Shown here: positions 17,269-25,900 of the stretch, piece after piece
How the letters are laid out: each line of letters opens with the position of its first letter
Position numbering within the stretch: the stretch's first letter is position 1
Assembly (NCBI GenBank): GCA_015075635.1
Contig: JABTUA010000002.1
Location: 1,240,001 to 1,304,000 of the forward strand
Length of the DNA: 64,000 nt
Origin: Polyangiaceae bacterium
GTDB taxonomy: Bacteria > Myxococcota_A > Polyangia > Polyangiales > Polyangiaceae
Direction: 5' to 3'
The notes under the pieces: generated by a model
What the model was told of the DNA's origin: nothing
The model's database searches: none
The model's input: the letters and a program-made list of their open reading frames with translations, nothing else
Translations under genes and position numbers: made by a program

Positions 17269-17658
17269 TCATACTTGGAGATCCGTGTCGATCCCCTTGC
17301 GTGCTTTTTCGAATCGAGGCCGCCGGTACCAGCCGCGCCGCGCCGCTGTGAAGTCGATCCCAGCCAGCAGCGAGGCGAACGCCGAGCCGTCGATCACCAC
17401 CTGCGGCTTGTCGCCGTCCAGCAGCGGAAGCTGAAAGCTCCCAGCCTCGAGGCGCTTGGCGAGAACACACCAGCCCGACCCGTCGAACCACAGAGCCTTC
17501 GCGATCCGCCTGCGCTTGTTGAGGAAGAGATACAGGTGGCCATCGACTGGATCGAGCCCCAGGCCGCGCACAGCGCCGGCGAGGGCGTCGAAGGAGCCGC
17601 GCATGTCGAGTGGGGCCACCGCCACGAACACGCGCACCGTCGGAGGTAGGCTCAGCAC
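17269..17658 (-). CDS. tnpB: IS66 accessory protein TnpB
   Basis: This 129-residue protein carries the TnpB/Orf2 signature (VAVAPLDMRGSFDALAGAV, DPVDGHLYLFLNKRR, KALWFDGSGWCVLAKRLE). TnpB is required with TnpA for efficient IS66 transposition. It overlaps tnpA by 7 bp and is followed by tnpC after 13 bp. Confidence 0.96.
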   Translation of the reverse strand: MLSLPPTVRVFVAVAPLDMRGSFDALAGAVRGLGLDPVDGHLYLFLNKRRRIAKALWFDGSGWCVLAKRLEAGSFQLPLLDGDKPQVVIDGSAFASLLAGIDFTAARRGWYRRPRFEKARKGIDTDLQV

Positions 17659-18011
17659 GAGCGCAAAGCCTCGAGTACCCGGTGCAGCGTCTCGACCGAA
17701 ACGTCGTCACCGAACTCCACCCGAGCCCTGGCAACCTCGAGAACGTACCGGCCCCTCCCGGCCACGGCGATGCTCGGCGAAGCGGGAACAAGCTCGACCA
17801 ACGCGTGCGCCGTCGCTGCCGCCTTCGACTTTCGCCGTCGCGGCTGAGCGCTCGCTCCCCGCCGTTCGAGATTCACCCGCCACGCGTTCAGAGACCGCCC
17901 GTCGATGTCGTGCGCCCGCGCCCACTCCCCGGCGCTCAGGCCCTTCCGCTTCGCCGCGAGCAGGCACCGCCGCGCCTCCGCCTCGTCCTCGATCTTCCGT
18001 CCATTTGCCAC
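17652..18011 (-). CDS. tnpA: IS66 accessory protein TnpA
   Basis: The 119-residue protein has an N-terminal helix-turn-helix-like region (CLLAAKRKGLSAGEWARAHD, RSLNAWRVNLERR) and a C-terminal segment (RYVLEVARARVEFGDDVSVE) typical of IS66 Orf1. It is the first gene of the IS, 50 bp inside the terminal repeat. Confidence 0.9.
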   Translation of the reverse strand: MANGRKIEDEAEARRCLLAAKRKGLSAGEWARAHDIDGRSLNAWRVNLERRGASAQPRRRKSKAAATAHALVELVPASPSIAVAGRGRYVLEVARARVEFGDDVSVETLHRVLEALRSC

Positions 18012-18060
18012 TGATGACCTCCGCGTCGAAGCCGAGCCTGGCGGCCACGTCCGCGGAAAT

Positions 18061-18085
18061 CATCCCGGTGTCGCTGATGGGTCAC
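18061..18085 (-). repeat. IS66 terminal inverted repeat, tnpA side
   Basis: Read on the minus strand it begins GTGACCCATCAGCGAC, matching the other end at 23 of 25 positions. Confidence 0.85.
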
Positions 18086-18138
18086 GGATCTGGTGAGGGG
18101 CCCTGGCGCAGCGCAAGCTGTGCCAGGGCCTACTCGAC
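18086..18138 (+). ncRNA. 3' stub of a third group II intron (end of domain V plus domain VI)
   Basis: GGATCTG followed by a long stem (GGCCCTGGC ... GCCAGGGCC) and the end CTACTCGAC line up with the 3' ends of the two introns further right, which end CCACCCGAC and CCACCCGGC. The IS66 end cuts it inside domain V. It lies inside repeat A, antisense to it. Confidence 0.6.
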
Positions 18139-18250
18139 AGCCCGTGCTCGCGCCGGTGTCGTGGAGAGGAAGCAACGGCAAGCGTCGGTGCAAGACCGCT
18201 GAGGTCGGAAGCTCCACGGCCGGCGCTGCGCGCGGCCGGAGGGGGCGCGT
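18139..18250 (-). repeat. foldback repeat, copy A (partial)
   Basis: This matches the distal ~112 bp of repeats B and C, including the CTCCACG/CGTGGAG and GCCCCCTCC-type arms. The proximal part is missing because an intron (now only a 3' stub) entered here and the IS66 lies beyond it. In RHS orientation it precedes the RHS tip remnant at 15329-15697. Confidence 0.7.
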
Positions 18251-18315
18251 CCTTCTGAGACTGGATGCGTGTCCGGGGACCCGACGCCGAACAAGACGTT
18301 GTGCTGTCGCCCGTT

Positions 18316-18558
18316 TCACTGCTCATCGGGATCGCCCCGCCCGGCTCCTTGCGGGACATCGGTCTCGTCCTCGACTTCGACCTCGACGAAGCATGTTGGC
18401 GGGAACAGCCCATGGATGTCGAGCAGCCGCTTCGAAATCTCCACACAGTCCTGGCAGATGACGCCACCATGGTCGGTGGCAAATAGCAGTCCTGTTCCGT
18501 CGCGGGTCGCGCCGCAGAACTGGCACGCGGCACGCGAACTCGGGTCAAGTTCGTTCAT
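18316..18558 (-). CDS. ClpX-type zinc-finger small protein (second of pair)
   Basis: This 80-residue protein is almost entirely a C4 zinc finger of the ClpX N-terminal type: CQFCGATRDGTGLLFATDHG, then CQDCVEISKRLLD. No AAA+ domain follows. The start overlaps the previous zinc-finger gene by 14 bp. ClpX-type fingers bind adaptors or substrates and dimerise; a free-standing one could act as an adaptor or decoy. It belongs to the partner region of RHS orphan 2. Confidence 0.75.
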   Translation of the reverse strand: MNELDPSSRAACQFCGATRDGTGLLFATDHGGVICQDCVEISKRLLDIHGLFPPTCFVEVEVEDETDVPQGAGRGDPDEQ

Positions 18559-18904
18559 TGCGGCACCGGTCGGGCGCCCACGGCCCGTCGATGAGCAGTA
18601 CTACGCGGCTGGCGCCGGGTAGACCGTACGCGCAGATCCTTGCCGCGCCACGGAGATGAAACGTGTGTGTGCGAGGTAACACTCCGCCAATGCGCCAGAC
18701 GTGAGCTTCGCTGGCAGGCACGCGGGCTTCGGAGATCGGCAGTCCTCTTGGTGCGCCATGTCGCTTTGCGCTGTGCCAGAATGTGGCCACGCAGAATGAG
18801 CAGATCGTGGTGCCGGTCGGCGCCCAGATCAACTCGTATGCGTCATGTCGCCGATTGCAGAAGGAACACGGCGTCACCACGGATTCTTGATTGACTGAGG
18901 GCAT
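18545..18904 (-). CDS. ClpX-type zinc-finger protein (first of pair), RHS orphan 2 partner
   Basis: ATG 18904 gives 119 residues. It begins with a C4 finger (CSFCNRRHDAYELIWAPTG, then CSFCVATFWHSA) and continues with a ~70-residue domain ending in VVLLIDGPWAPDRC. The start lies 31 bp inside the 3' end of RHS orphan 2, so the two are coupled, as expected for an effector-partner pair. No toxin or immunity family is recognised. Confidence 0.7.
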   Translation of the reverse strand: MPSVNQESVVTPCSFCNRRHDAYELIWAPTGTTICSFCVATFWHSAKRHGAPRGLPISEARVPASEAHVWRIGGVLPRTHTFHLRGAARICAYGLPGASRVVLLIDGPWAPDRCRNERT

Positions 18905-20043
18905 GGGGTCTTTGCGTCGAAAAAAACGATCTCGGCCACCTGTTTTGGGCATGCGTATTGGCACATCTTCCAATATCCACCAGGAAACATCTTGTAGTAG
19001 CTGCCAATGTTTGGACACTGGTTGTTGTCATTTGCCGGTGGTCCCTCGCACCAGCCTGGCGGAGCACCACCGCCCCCGCCGCCCGGCGGGTCGCCGGCAC
19101 TCGGCCCGCTGGGCGAAGGCCACCCGCAGTTGCCAAACGTCAGGCAGCTCAGGGCAGCGAAGTACTCGCGGAGGAAGCACGTTCCAAAAGACGCTCCGCT
19201 AGCGAGGCACTGCATGAATCCCACATAACCGGCACCCGATGGATCAGCGCGATTTGCCGGGTCGGCAAAGGCGTACGCGTACAAGTCGGAATCACCGGCG
19301 TCGAAACGAATCGGGTCTTTTGCCATCCACCTCCCCACCGCCGGGTCATAGTCGCGAGCCCCAAATCGCGTCAGCCCCGTCTCCGAATCGAGCATCCCTC
19401 CCGCGAAGCCAAACGGCAGGAAATCCGCCATTCCCGCGATCAGCGTGCGATTGCCCCAAGCGTCGAAGTCCGCACGCCAAGCTACGGCCCCCGTCGCGAC
19501 ATCGACAACCGCCCTCGGCGAACCGAGGTGGTCGCTCAGCACCCGGTACGTCACGCCACCGCGCACCACGTACTCCGGCACGTTGCTCTTCGCGCCGTAG
19601 ACGAATCTCGCGACGAGCGCGCCGCTCCCATCGAGCTCCGCGACTGGGTTGAGCTGGTTCCGGAAGAGCCAGGCCCGCTCGAGCACACCGTTCTTCTTCT
19701 TGCCGACGCGGCGGTCTTGGCCGTCGACCAAGTACTGTCCTCCTGCCTCCCCCGGTCGTTGCTCGCGGCGCTTCGCGCCGCTGCGCGCCGCCTGCCCCCT
19801 CCAAGCCCGTGCTCGCGCCGGCGTCGTGGAGAGGAAGCTGCGGCGAGCGGCGATCCAAGACCGGAGATGTCGGAAGCTCCACGGCCGGCGCTGCGCGCGG
19901 GCGGAGGGGGCGTGTCGACCCGAGACTGAGGAGCGACCATGAGGCTGGCACACCTTCACGCGAGCGTCGGCGGTGAAGCGCTCAGAGTTGCAGCGTCCTG
20001 CGGTCATCGGCTGTTCCGAGCAGGCAGACCGGGGCCCCATCAT
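18874..20043 (-). CDS. orphan RHS module 2 (short core fragment plus distinct C-terminal tip)
   Basis: ATG 20043 overlaps the stop of the upstream partner gene (ATGA). The first ~45 residues are unique, and the next ~58 are translated from repeat B. At about residue 103 the sequence becomes RHS core (QYLVDGQDRRVGKKKNGVLE ... GARDYDPAVGRWMAKDP), nearly identical to the full RHS gene but entering it in mid-repeat. The tip after DPSGAG is ~125 residues, with Cys-rich and hydrophobic parts (GYVGFMQCLASGASFGTCFL; QCPNIGSYYKMFPGGYW). It has no signal peptide. It is a silent or donor cassette for tip exchange, or a coupled expressed module. Confidence 0.75.
   Translation of the reverse strand: MMGPRSACSEQPMTAGRCNSERFTADARVKVCQPHGRSSVSGRHAPSARAQRRPWSFRHLRSWIAARRSFLSTTPARARAWRGQAARSGAKRREQRPGEAGGQYLVDGQDRRVGKKKNGVLERAWLFRNQLNPVAELDGSGALVARFVYGAKSNVPEYVVRGGVTYRVLSDHLGSPRAVVDVATGAVAWRADFDAWGNRTLIAGMADFLPFGFAGGMLDSETGLTRFGARDYDPAVGRWMAKDPIRFDAGDSDLYAYAFADPANRADPSGAGYVGFMQCLASGASFGTCFLREYFAALSCLTFGNCGWPSPSGPSAGDPPGGGGGGAPPGWCEGPPANDNNQCPNIGSYYKMFPGGYWKMCQYACPKQVAEIVFFDAKTPCPQSIKNPW
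19741..19915 (-). repeat. foldback repeat, copy B (175 bp)
   Basis: The copy is complete, with the same length as copy C. In gene orientation it starts ACACGCCCCCTCCGCCCG and ends CGACCGGGGGAGGCAGGA. It can fold back: GCCCCCTCC pairs with GGAGGGGGC, and CGCCGGC-CGTGGAG pairs with CTCCACG-ACGCCGGCG. A second small hairpin (GCGGCGC-GAA-GCGCCGC) lies near the end. It abuts the RHS core fragment of orphan 2 at the codon where homology to the full RHS begins. Confidence 0.85.
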
Positions 20044-20750
20044 CTTCGCCTGGCGCGGAGTTCGTAGCGGACCTCGGCGATCATTCCCGGAGCGAGTTCC
20101 ACGCAGCCTTCCGCGGGGTAACGAAAGCCGAAGCACGACGCCGGCTCCGCTGGGTCGGCGCGCACTGCAATCCCAGGCGTGCGAGCAAGCTCAACCGTCA
20201 TCGCGCCATCATCGACCTGCCACTCCAGCCGGAGATCGTTGCTCCCAATTCCAGCGGCCGTGCTGCCCACGGCTAAGCTTGTGGCGAGCGTGACGCAGAC
20301 CCGACTCTTCCCGTCGTTCTGAACCCGATGCAAGACCTGAACCGACCCGCCAACCACAGAGAACTCGCAATCGGCCACCACCTCGGGCAAGGGTCTCGCC
20401 CGGTACGCGACTCCCGCCATGGTTGTCTCCTCGATGTGGCGTAGGTGCCAGCGAGAGAGCGGCAGAGGCTCTCCCGGAGCTGTGGCGGACACAGCGAGCA
20501 ACATCCGACCGAAGCCCCCATCGACTTCCCACCCACCCGGCACGGCTCGCTCGCTACTCACGATGAGGTCGTGCCCGGCCGCCGAAACACTCCCCAGGAC
20601 GGCGTGCGGTGGGAAGATGCACTCCGCGACAAGAGCAGCGGACGAATCGGAAAGACGGAACGCAAGTTGCGACGGCCGATGGTTCGAGAGGTCCACCACC
20701 ACCGGAGCCTCTGGTTGGAACTCGGCCGGGAGTCGAACCGCGTAGCGCAT
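20040..20750 (-). CDS. hypothetical protein, partner gene of RHS orphan 1
   Basis: ATG 20750 shares its A with the stop of RHS orphan 1 (TGATG), giving 236 residues. The protein has no signal peptide and looks beta-rich (VVVDLSNHRPSQLAFRLSDS, SVQVLHRVQNDGKSRVCVTL, GMIAEVRYELRARRR). I recognise no family. Tight coupling to an RHS tip suggests an immunity, chaperone or processing partner; this is inference. Its own stop overlaps the next RHS start. Confidence 0.7.
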   Translation of the reverse strand: MRYAVRLPAEFQPEAPVVVDLSNHRPSQLAFRLSDSSAALVAECIFPPHAVLGSVSAAGHDLIVSSERAVPGGWEVDGGFGRMLLAVSATAPGEPLPLSRWHLRHIEETTMAGVAYRARPLPEVVADCEFSVVGGSVQVLHRVQNDGKSRVCVTLATSLAVGSTAAGIGSNDLRLEWQVDDGAMTVELARTPGIAVRADPAEPASCFGFRYPAEGCVELAPGMIAEVRYELRARRR

Positions 20751-22711
20751 CACGGCCCTCCGGTTGTTCCTCCACCGCCTCCTGATGGCCCGGTACCACT
20801 CGCGCCCTCGGATCCGCTCGTGGGTCCCGGACCGCAGATGTTGGGCGGATCGTCCGGGGGCTCGGTGTCGTGGCAAATCTTCACACAGACAGCGTATTTC
20901 GCGACGCAGTAGTAGAAGTTACCAGTACTGAGATAGCACCCCAGCGCCTCGAGATTGCATCCACCAATGCACTCGCTTCGTCCCAGGCCGGTTCGGTCTT
21001 GATCGTTTACGGGGTCGTTCATCGCGTATGCGTAGAAGTTCACCGTCGCAGACTCGAACCCGATCGGATCCTTGCTCACCCACCTCCCGACCACGGGGTC
21101 GTAATCCCTCGCACCAAACCGAGTGAGCCCCGTCTCCGGGTCCAGCATCCCTCCCGCGAAGCCAAACGGCAGGAAATCCGCCGTCCCGACGAGCAGCGTA
21201 CGGTTTCCCCAAGCATCGAAGTCCGCGCGCCAGGCTGCGGTCCCGCTTGCCACCTCGACCACCGCCCGCGGCGATCCGAGGTGATCCGACAACACGCGAT
21301 ACGTCACGCCCCCGCGCACCACGTACTCCGGCACGTTGCTCTTCGAGCCGTAGACAAACCTCGCGACGAGCGCGCCGCTCCCATCGAGCTCCGCCACTGG
21401 GTTGAGCTGGTTCCGGTAGAGCCACGCTCGCTCGAGCACGCCGTTCTTCTTCTTGCCCACCCGGCGGTCCTGGCCGTCGACCAGGTACTGGATCACGTCG
21501 CCGCTCGGCAGGTCCACCTGCACGAGGTTCCCGCGCACGTCATACGTGTACGTCGTCGTGCCACTCGCATCAGTCTTGGTGCGCAGCTCCCCGTTCGCCG
21601 TGTACGTGTAGGTCGTGCTGCCGTAGCTCAGCAGTCGGTCCTGCGCGTCGTACACCCCCGCCGTGGTTCCAGTCGGCGTGGTCAGCAGCGTGCGGTTCCC
21701 ATTCGGGTCGTAGTCGTAGTGCTCGAAGAGCGCGCCGTCCTTCTGCACGTCCACCAGGCGCCCGCGCAGGTCATAGGTGTAGCGCCACGTGACCGCCGCC
21801 CCGCCGTTGGTCTCGACGCGCTGCAGGATGCGTCCGAGCGCGTCTCGGGGGTTGGTCGCTGTGTCCACCACCTCGCTGAACACCGTGCTCGCCCCCACCT
21901 TGCCGGTGTAGCTCGCGAGCTCCCCGAAGGCGTTGTAGGTCAGCGTGTCGGTGACGACTCCGTGCGTGCTCCCCGTGACCAGCCCATTGCCCGCACTCAG
22001 CGTGATCTTCAGCGCATCCGTGCCTGCGGGAGAGCAGGTGCTCGGCGACGCGCAGATCAGGATGTCGTCGTTGTCGTAGCCGAAGGCCACCGGCGAGCTC
22101 GTCGCGCCCACCGTGACCGTTTCGCTGGTGACCCGGAAGCTCGCGTCGTGGCCGAAGCTCACGCTGCCGGCGACCGGGCCCGACCAGGTGAGGCTCTTCA
22201 TGAGCAGGCCGTCGTAGGAATGATCCAGGACGACGCCGCTCGGGTCGGTGATGCGTTGCAGGCGCCCGGGCGCGCAGCCGGGGCAGGGCGTCAGGCCGAA
22301 GTAGTCGTAGTCGACGTTGCCGGCGGGCGTCGCCAGCAGGTCGAGCTTGCCCGCCGCGTCGTAGGTCCTCCCCACGAGCAGCCCGTCCGGTCGCGTCGTC
22401 TGCGTGAGCTGCCGGTCCACTCTTCCTGCCTCCCCCGGTCGTTGCTCGCGGCGCTGCGCGCCGCTGCGCGCCGCCTGCCCCCTCCAAGCCCGTGCTCGCG
22501 CCGGTGTCGTGGAGAGGAAGCTGCGGCGAGCGGCGATGCAAGACCGGAGATGTCGGAAGCTCCACGGCCGGCGCTGCGCGCGGGCGGAGGGGGCGTGTTG
22601 TGCCGAGCCCGCAGGCGCGCGCGCGGAGCCGAAGCCGGAAGCGGCGGAGCCGAGCGCAAGAAACAGCGCTGTTTCTCTGCGAAAAGATCGGCGAGTCACC
22701 ACAGCGTTCAT
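20750..22711 (-). CDS. orphan RHS module 1 (3' two-thirds of YD-repeat core plus distinct tip)
   Basis: ATG 22711 overlaps the stop of the preceding 77-residue gene (ATGA). Residues 1-38 are unique, ~39-95 come from repeat C, and from ~97 (RQLTQTTRPDGLLVGRTYDA) the sequence follows the full RHS protein almost residue for residue to GARDYDPVVGRWVSKDP. The tip (SECIGGCNLEALGCYLSTGN, CVAKYAVCVKICHD, then a Gly/Ser-rich end) is unrelated to the other tips. YD shells of this family encapsulate a C-terminal polypeptide; here only the later part of a shell is present, so the module is probably a donor cassette. Confidence 0.8.
   Translation of the reverse strand: MNAVVTRRSFRRETALFLALGSAASGFGSARAPAGSAQHAPSARAQRRPWSFRHLRSCIAARRSFLSTTPARARAWRGQAARSGAQRREQRPGEAGRVDRQLTQTTRPDGLLVGRTYDAAGKLDLLATPAGNVDYDYFGLTPCPGCAPGRLQRITDPSGVVLDHSYDGLLMKSLTWSGPVAGSVSFGHDASFRVTSETVTVGATSSPVAFGYDNDDILICASPSTCSPAGTDALKITLSAGNGLVTGSTHGVVTDTLTYNAFGELASYTGKVGASTVFSEVVDTATNPRDALGRILQRVETNGGAAVTWRYTYDLRGRLVDVQKDGALFEHYDYDPNGNRTLLTTPTGTTAGVYDAQDRLLSYGSTTYTYTANGELRTKTDASGTTTYTYDVRGNLVQVDLPSGDVIQYLVDGQDRRVGKKKNGVLERAWLYRNQLNPVAELDGSGALVARFVYGSKSNVPEYVVRGGVTYRVLSDHLGSPRAVVEVASGTAAWRADFDAWGNRTLLVGTADFLPFGFAGGMLDPETGLTRFGARDYDPVVGRWVSKDPIGFESATVNFYAYAMNDPVNDQDRTGLGRSECIGGCNLEALGCYLSTGNFYYCVAKYAVCVKICHDTEPPDDPPNICGPGPTSGSEGASGTGPSGGGGGTTGGP
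22424..22598 (-). repeat. foldback repeat, copy C (175 bp)
   Basis: It is nearly identical to copy B over the full 175 bp and keeps all pairing arms. It abuts RHS core sequence at 22420, a different point of the core from that used by B (which enters about 1.1 kb later in the RHS gene). Repeat and core are in the same orientation and the reading frame runs through both. Confidence 0.85.
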
Positions 22712-22941
22712 TTGGGCCGGCTCGACCTCACAACTCGTGCCGAGCGAGCCCCGACGAAGCCGAACCAGATGGCGGCAACGAGCAAGACGATCCGGGCTAC
22801 TTCAGATTCCCATCCTGCGCCGGGAAGCGCCTTGACGGCGTACAGTGAGCTGCCGCCAGCAACTCCACACCAAATCGTCTTTACGAACGCCACGATCGGC
22901 GGCTCGCCTTGGTTGCCTTGGCTCCACATGTGCGCTTTCAC
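22708..22941 (-). CDS. small membrane protein, partner gene of the full RHS
   Basis: GTG 22941 overlaps the RHS stop (GTGA, 22938-22941). The 77-residue product has a moderately hydrophobic N-terminal part (VAFVKTIWCGVAGGSSLYAV) and a transmembrane helix (VARIVLLVAAIWFGFVGA) with a basic C-terminus. No family is recognised. Its stop overlaps the start of RHS orphan 1, forming a continuous coupled chain. Confidence 0.65.
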   Translation of the reverse strand: MKAHMWSQGNQGEPPIVAFVKTIWCGVAGGSSLYAVKALPGAGWESEVARIVLLVAAIWFGFVGARSARVVRSSRPK

Positions 22942-25900
22942 CCCTTCGGATCACCTTCGGGACCGCACGTGCACGTCTCCGGGTACTTGAAGCACTTCTC
23001 GCCCGGCGCGAAACCCTCTTCATCGCATGGCGGTTGCAGCCAACCGCCGCACGGCCACTTCCCAGGCTCACCAACCTTCGGCTCGGAACAAACTGTCAGT
23101 CCCATCAATATGCAGATTGGCAGGCACACGTGGTGCCCAGCCTTGCATCCATATTCGCAAACGATCTCCCAAACGATGTCGCAGACGAGATTCCGCCCCT
23201 TGGGGTCACGGCGATTGACCGGATCGGCAGCCGCGTAGAGGTAGAAGTTGATCTCGGTATTGCGGAACCCGGCCGGGTCCTTTGCAGTCCACCTCCCCAC
23301 CACCGGGTCATAGTCCCGGGCCCCAAACCTGGTCAGGCCCGTCTCCGGATCGAACATCCCTCCCGCGAAGCCAAACGGCAGGAAATCTGCGGTTCCCGCG
23401 GTCAGGGTCCGGTTGCCCCAAGCATCGAAGTCCGCGCGCCACGCCACCGCCCCAGTCACCACGTCGACGAGCGCCCTCGGCGAGCCAAGGTGATCCGAGA
23501 GCACCCGGTACGTCACGCCACCGCGGACCATGTACTCGGGCACGTTGCTCTTCGAGCCGTAGACAAACCTCGCGACGAGCGCCCCGCTCCCATCGAGCTC
23601 CGCGACCGGGTTGAGCTGGTTGCGGTAGAGCCAGGCCCGCTCGAGGACGCCGTTCTTGTTCTTGCCCACGCGGCGGTCCTGGCCGTCCACCAGGTACTGG
23701 ATCACGTCGCCGCTCGGCAGGTCCACCTGCACCAGGTTTCCGCGCACGTCGTAGGTGTACGTCGTCGTGCCGGTGGAGTCCGTCTTCGTCCGCAGCTCCC
23801 CGTTCGCGGTGTACGTGTACGTCGTGCTGCCGTAGCTCAGCAGTCGGTCCTGCGCGTCGTACACCCCCGCGGTCGTCCCCGCCGGCGTGGTCAACAGCGT
23901 CCGGTTCCCATTCGGGTCGTAGTCGTAGTGCTCGAAGAGCGCGCCGTCCTTTTGCACGTCCACCAGGCGCCCGCGCAGGTCATAGGTATAGCGCCACGTG
24001 ACCGCCGCCCCGCCGTTGGTCTCGACCCGCTGCACGATGCGTCCGAGCGCGTCTCGGGGGTTGGCGGCCGTATCCACCACCTCGCTGAACACCGTGCTCG
24101 CCCCCACCTTGCCGGTGGTGCTCGCGAGCTCCCCGAACGCGTTGTACGTCAACGTGTCGGTCACCAGGCCGTGGGTGCTCCCCGTGACGAGACCATTGCC
24201 CGCATTCAGCGTGATCTTCAGCGCGTCCGTGCCCGCGGGGGAGCAGGTGCTCGGCGAGGCGCAGATCAGGATGTCGTCGTTGTCGTAGCCGAAAGCGACC
24301 GGCGACGTCGTTGCGCCCACAGTGACCGTCTCGCTGGTGATCCGGAAGCTCGCGTCGTGGCCGAATGCGACGCTGCCGGCGACTGCGCCGGACCAGGTCA
24401 GGCTCTTCAACAGAAGCCCGTCGTATGAATGGTCCAACACTACACCGCTCGGATCGGTGATGCGTTGCAGGCGGCCAGGTGCGCAGCCCGGGCAGGGCGT
24501 CAGCCCGAAGTAGTCGTAGTCCACGTTGCCGGCGGGCGTCGCCAGCAGGTCGAGCTTGCCTGCCGCGTCGTAGGTCCTCCCCACGAGCAACCCATCCGGT
24601 CGCGTCGTCTGCGTGAGCTGCCGGTCCACGTTGTACGCGAACAGTGTACTCGGCGCGGGCACTCCCGGCACGACCGGCGGCGTGTATGCCGAGAGCAGGT
24701 CCACCGGGGTGAAGCTCTGGCCGTGGGCGGGCTGGCCGGGGGGCGTCACGCTCGTCAGGTTTCCGTTGCCGTCCCAGGCAAAGGAGGTCAGGGCGCCGTC
24801 GGGATCCAGCTGTTGCAGGATGCGACCCGTCGCGTCGGGGGAGAAGCTGGTGGTCTGGGCCAGGGCGTTGGTGACCCACTGCACGTAGCCGTTCCGAGCG
24901 TCGCTGGTGTTGAAGTAAGTCGTGCTGCGCGTGCGGGGACCTTGGGTCACGGTCGCGAGGCGCCCTCGCGAATCGTAGCCGAACACGACGGGAGTGATGC
25001 CGGTTACTTCGCGGCGGGTGACGCGCATCTGGGAGTCGTGGAAGGTCTTCGTCACCCTGCTGGCAGGGCTCGTGACCGTGGTCGTCAGCGTGGGCTTGTC
25101 GAAGACGGTTCGAGTAATGCGTCCGTTGACGTTGACTTGATCAGTCTGTTGGGTGAACGCGAAAGGATCGCTCGGGGTCGCGCCGGTCAACGTGCGGGTC
25201 AGAGTCTCGGTGCGCGTGAGGCCGCTCGGAGTGCGCGTCGTGCGCGTCACCACGGGCGCGTTGAGGCCGAAGCGCGGGTCGGGGGCTTCCGTCATCGTGT
25301 ATTGCGTGCCGTCCGGCGTGGTGACGGCCTCGGTGCCGTTCAACGGCAGGAGCTGCGTCGCAACGGTGCCGTCCGGGAAGGTGTTGGTGCGAAGCTCGCC
25401 CCCCGTCGAGACGGGCTCGACCGCGTAGGTCGTCGTGCGACCCATGGCCGTCGTCTTCGCGGCGCTGTAGCCGGCGAAGGTACCGCTGCGCGTGAACTCA
25501 ACCACGCCTGAAGCGGCGTTGGCGTCGGTGTGTACGCGGCCGAGCACGTCGTAGCTCATCGAGCTCATGTTGCCGCGCGCGTCGGTGAACGAGGTCATCA
25601 GACCGTCGCTGGTGTAGGTCGCGCTGACGGACTCGGAGAGGGGGTTGACCACCGCTGCCAGGTAGCCGTTGGCATCGACTTGCAGCGCCGTCGGGTGGCC
25701 GTAGGGCCCCACGATGAGCGTGGGATTTCCGCTGGAATCGTGCCCGATGGTCGTCGTGTTGCCGTCGCCGTCGGTCACCGAGGCCAGTCGCCCCGCCGAG
25801 TCGTAGCCGAAGCTTGCGCGCGTGGCGCCCGTCCGGGCGTCGCGCGTCGCCAGATGCCGGCCGCTCGGGTCGAACACGAACACCTCCTGCCCGTCTTCGG

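Larger units (their letters stand above)
15698..18085 (-). mobile_element. IS66-family insertion sequence, complete (tnpA-tnpB-tnpC)
   Basis: The element is 2388 bp with all three IS66 genes intact and in the usual order. It is bounded by 25-bp terminal inverted repeats (15698-15722 and 18061-18085) that differ at two positions and begin GTGACC. No 8-bp target duplication is visible: the left flank is CGTACGCA and the right flank GGATCTGG. The left flank is an RHS tip remnant and the right flank is the domain V/VI end of a group II intron, so the insertion was accompanied or followed by a deletion. Confidence 0.9.

Noticed and set aside
19741..22598. Foldback repeats as integron attC sites
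   Set aside because: They are palindromic and cassette-like, but the RYYYAAC/GTTRRRY core sites are absent, no integrase is visible, and they lie 5' of gene fragments rather than 3' of whole genes.
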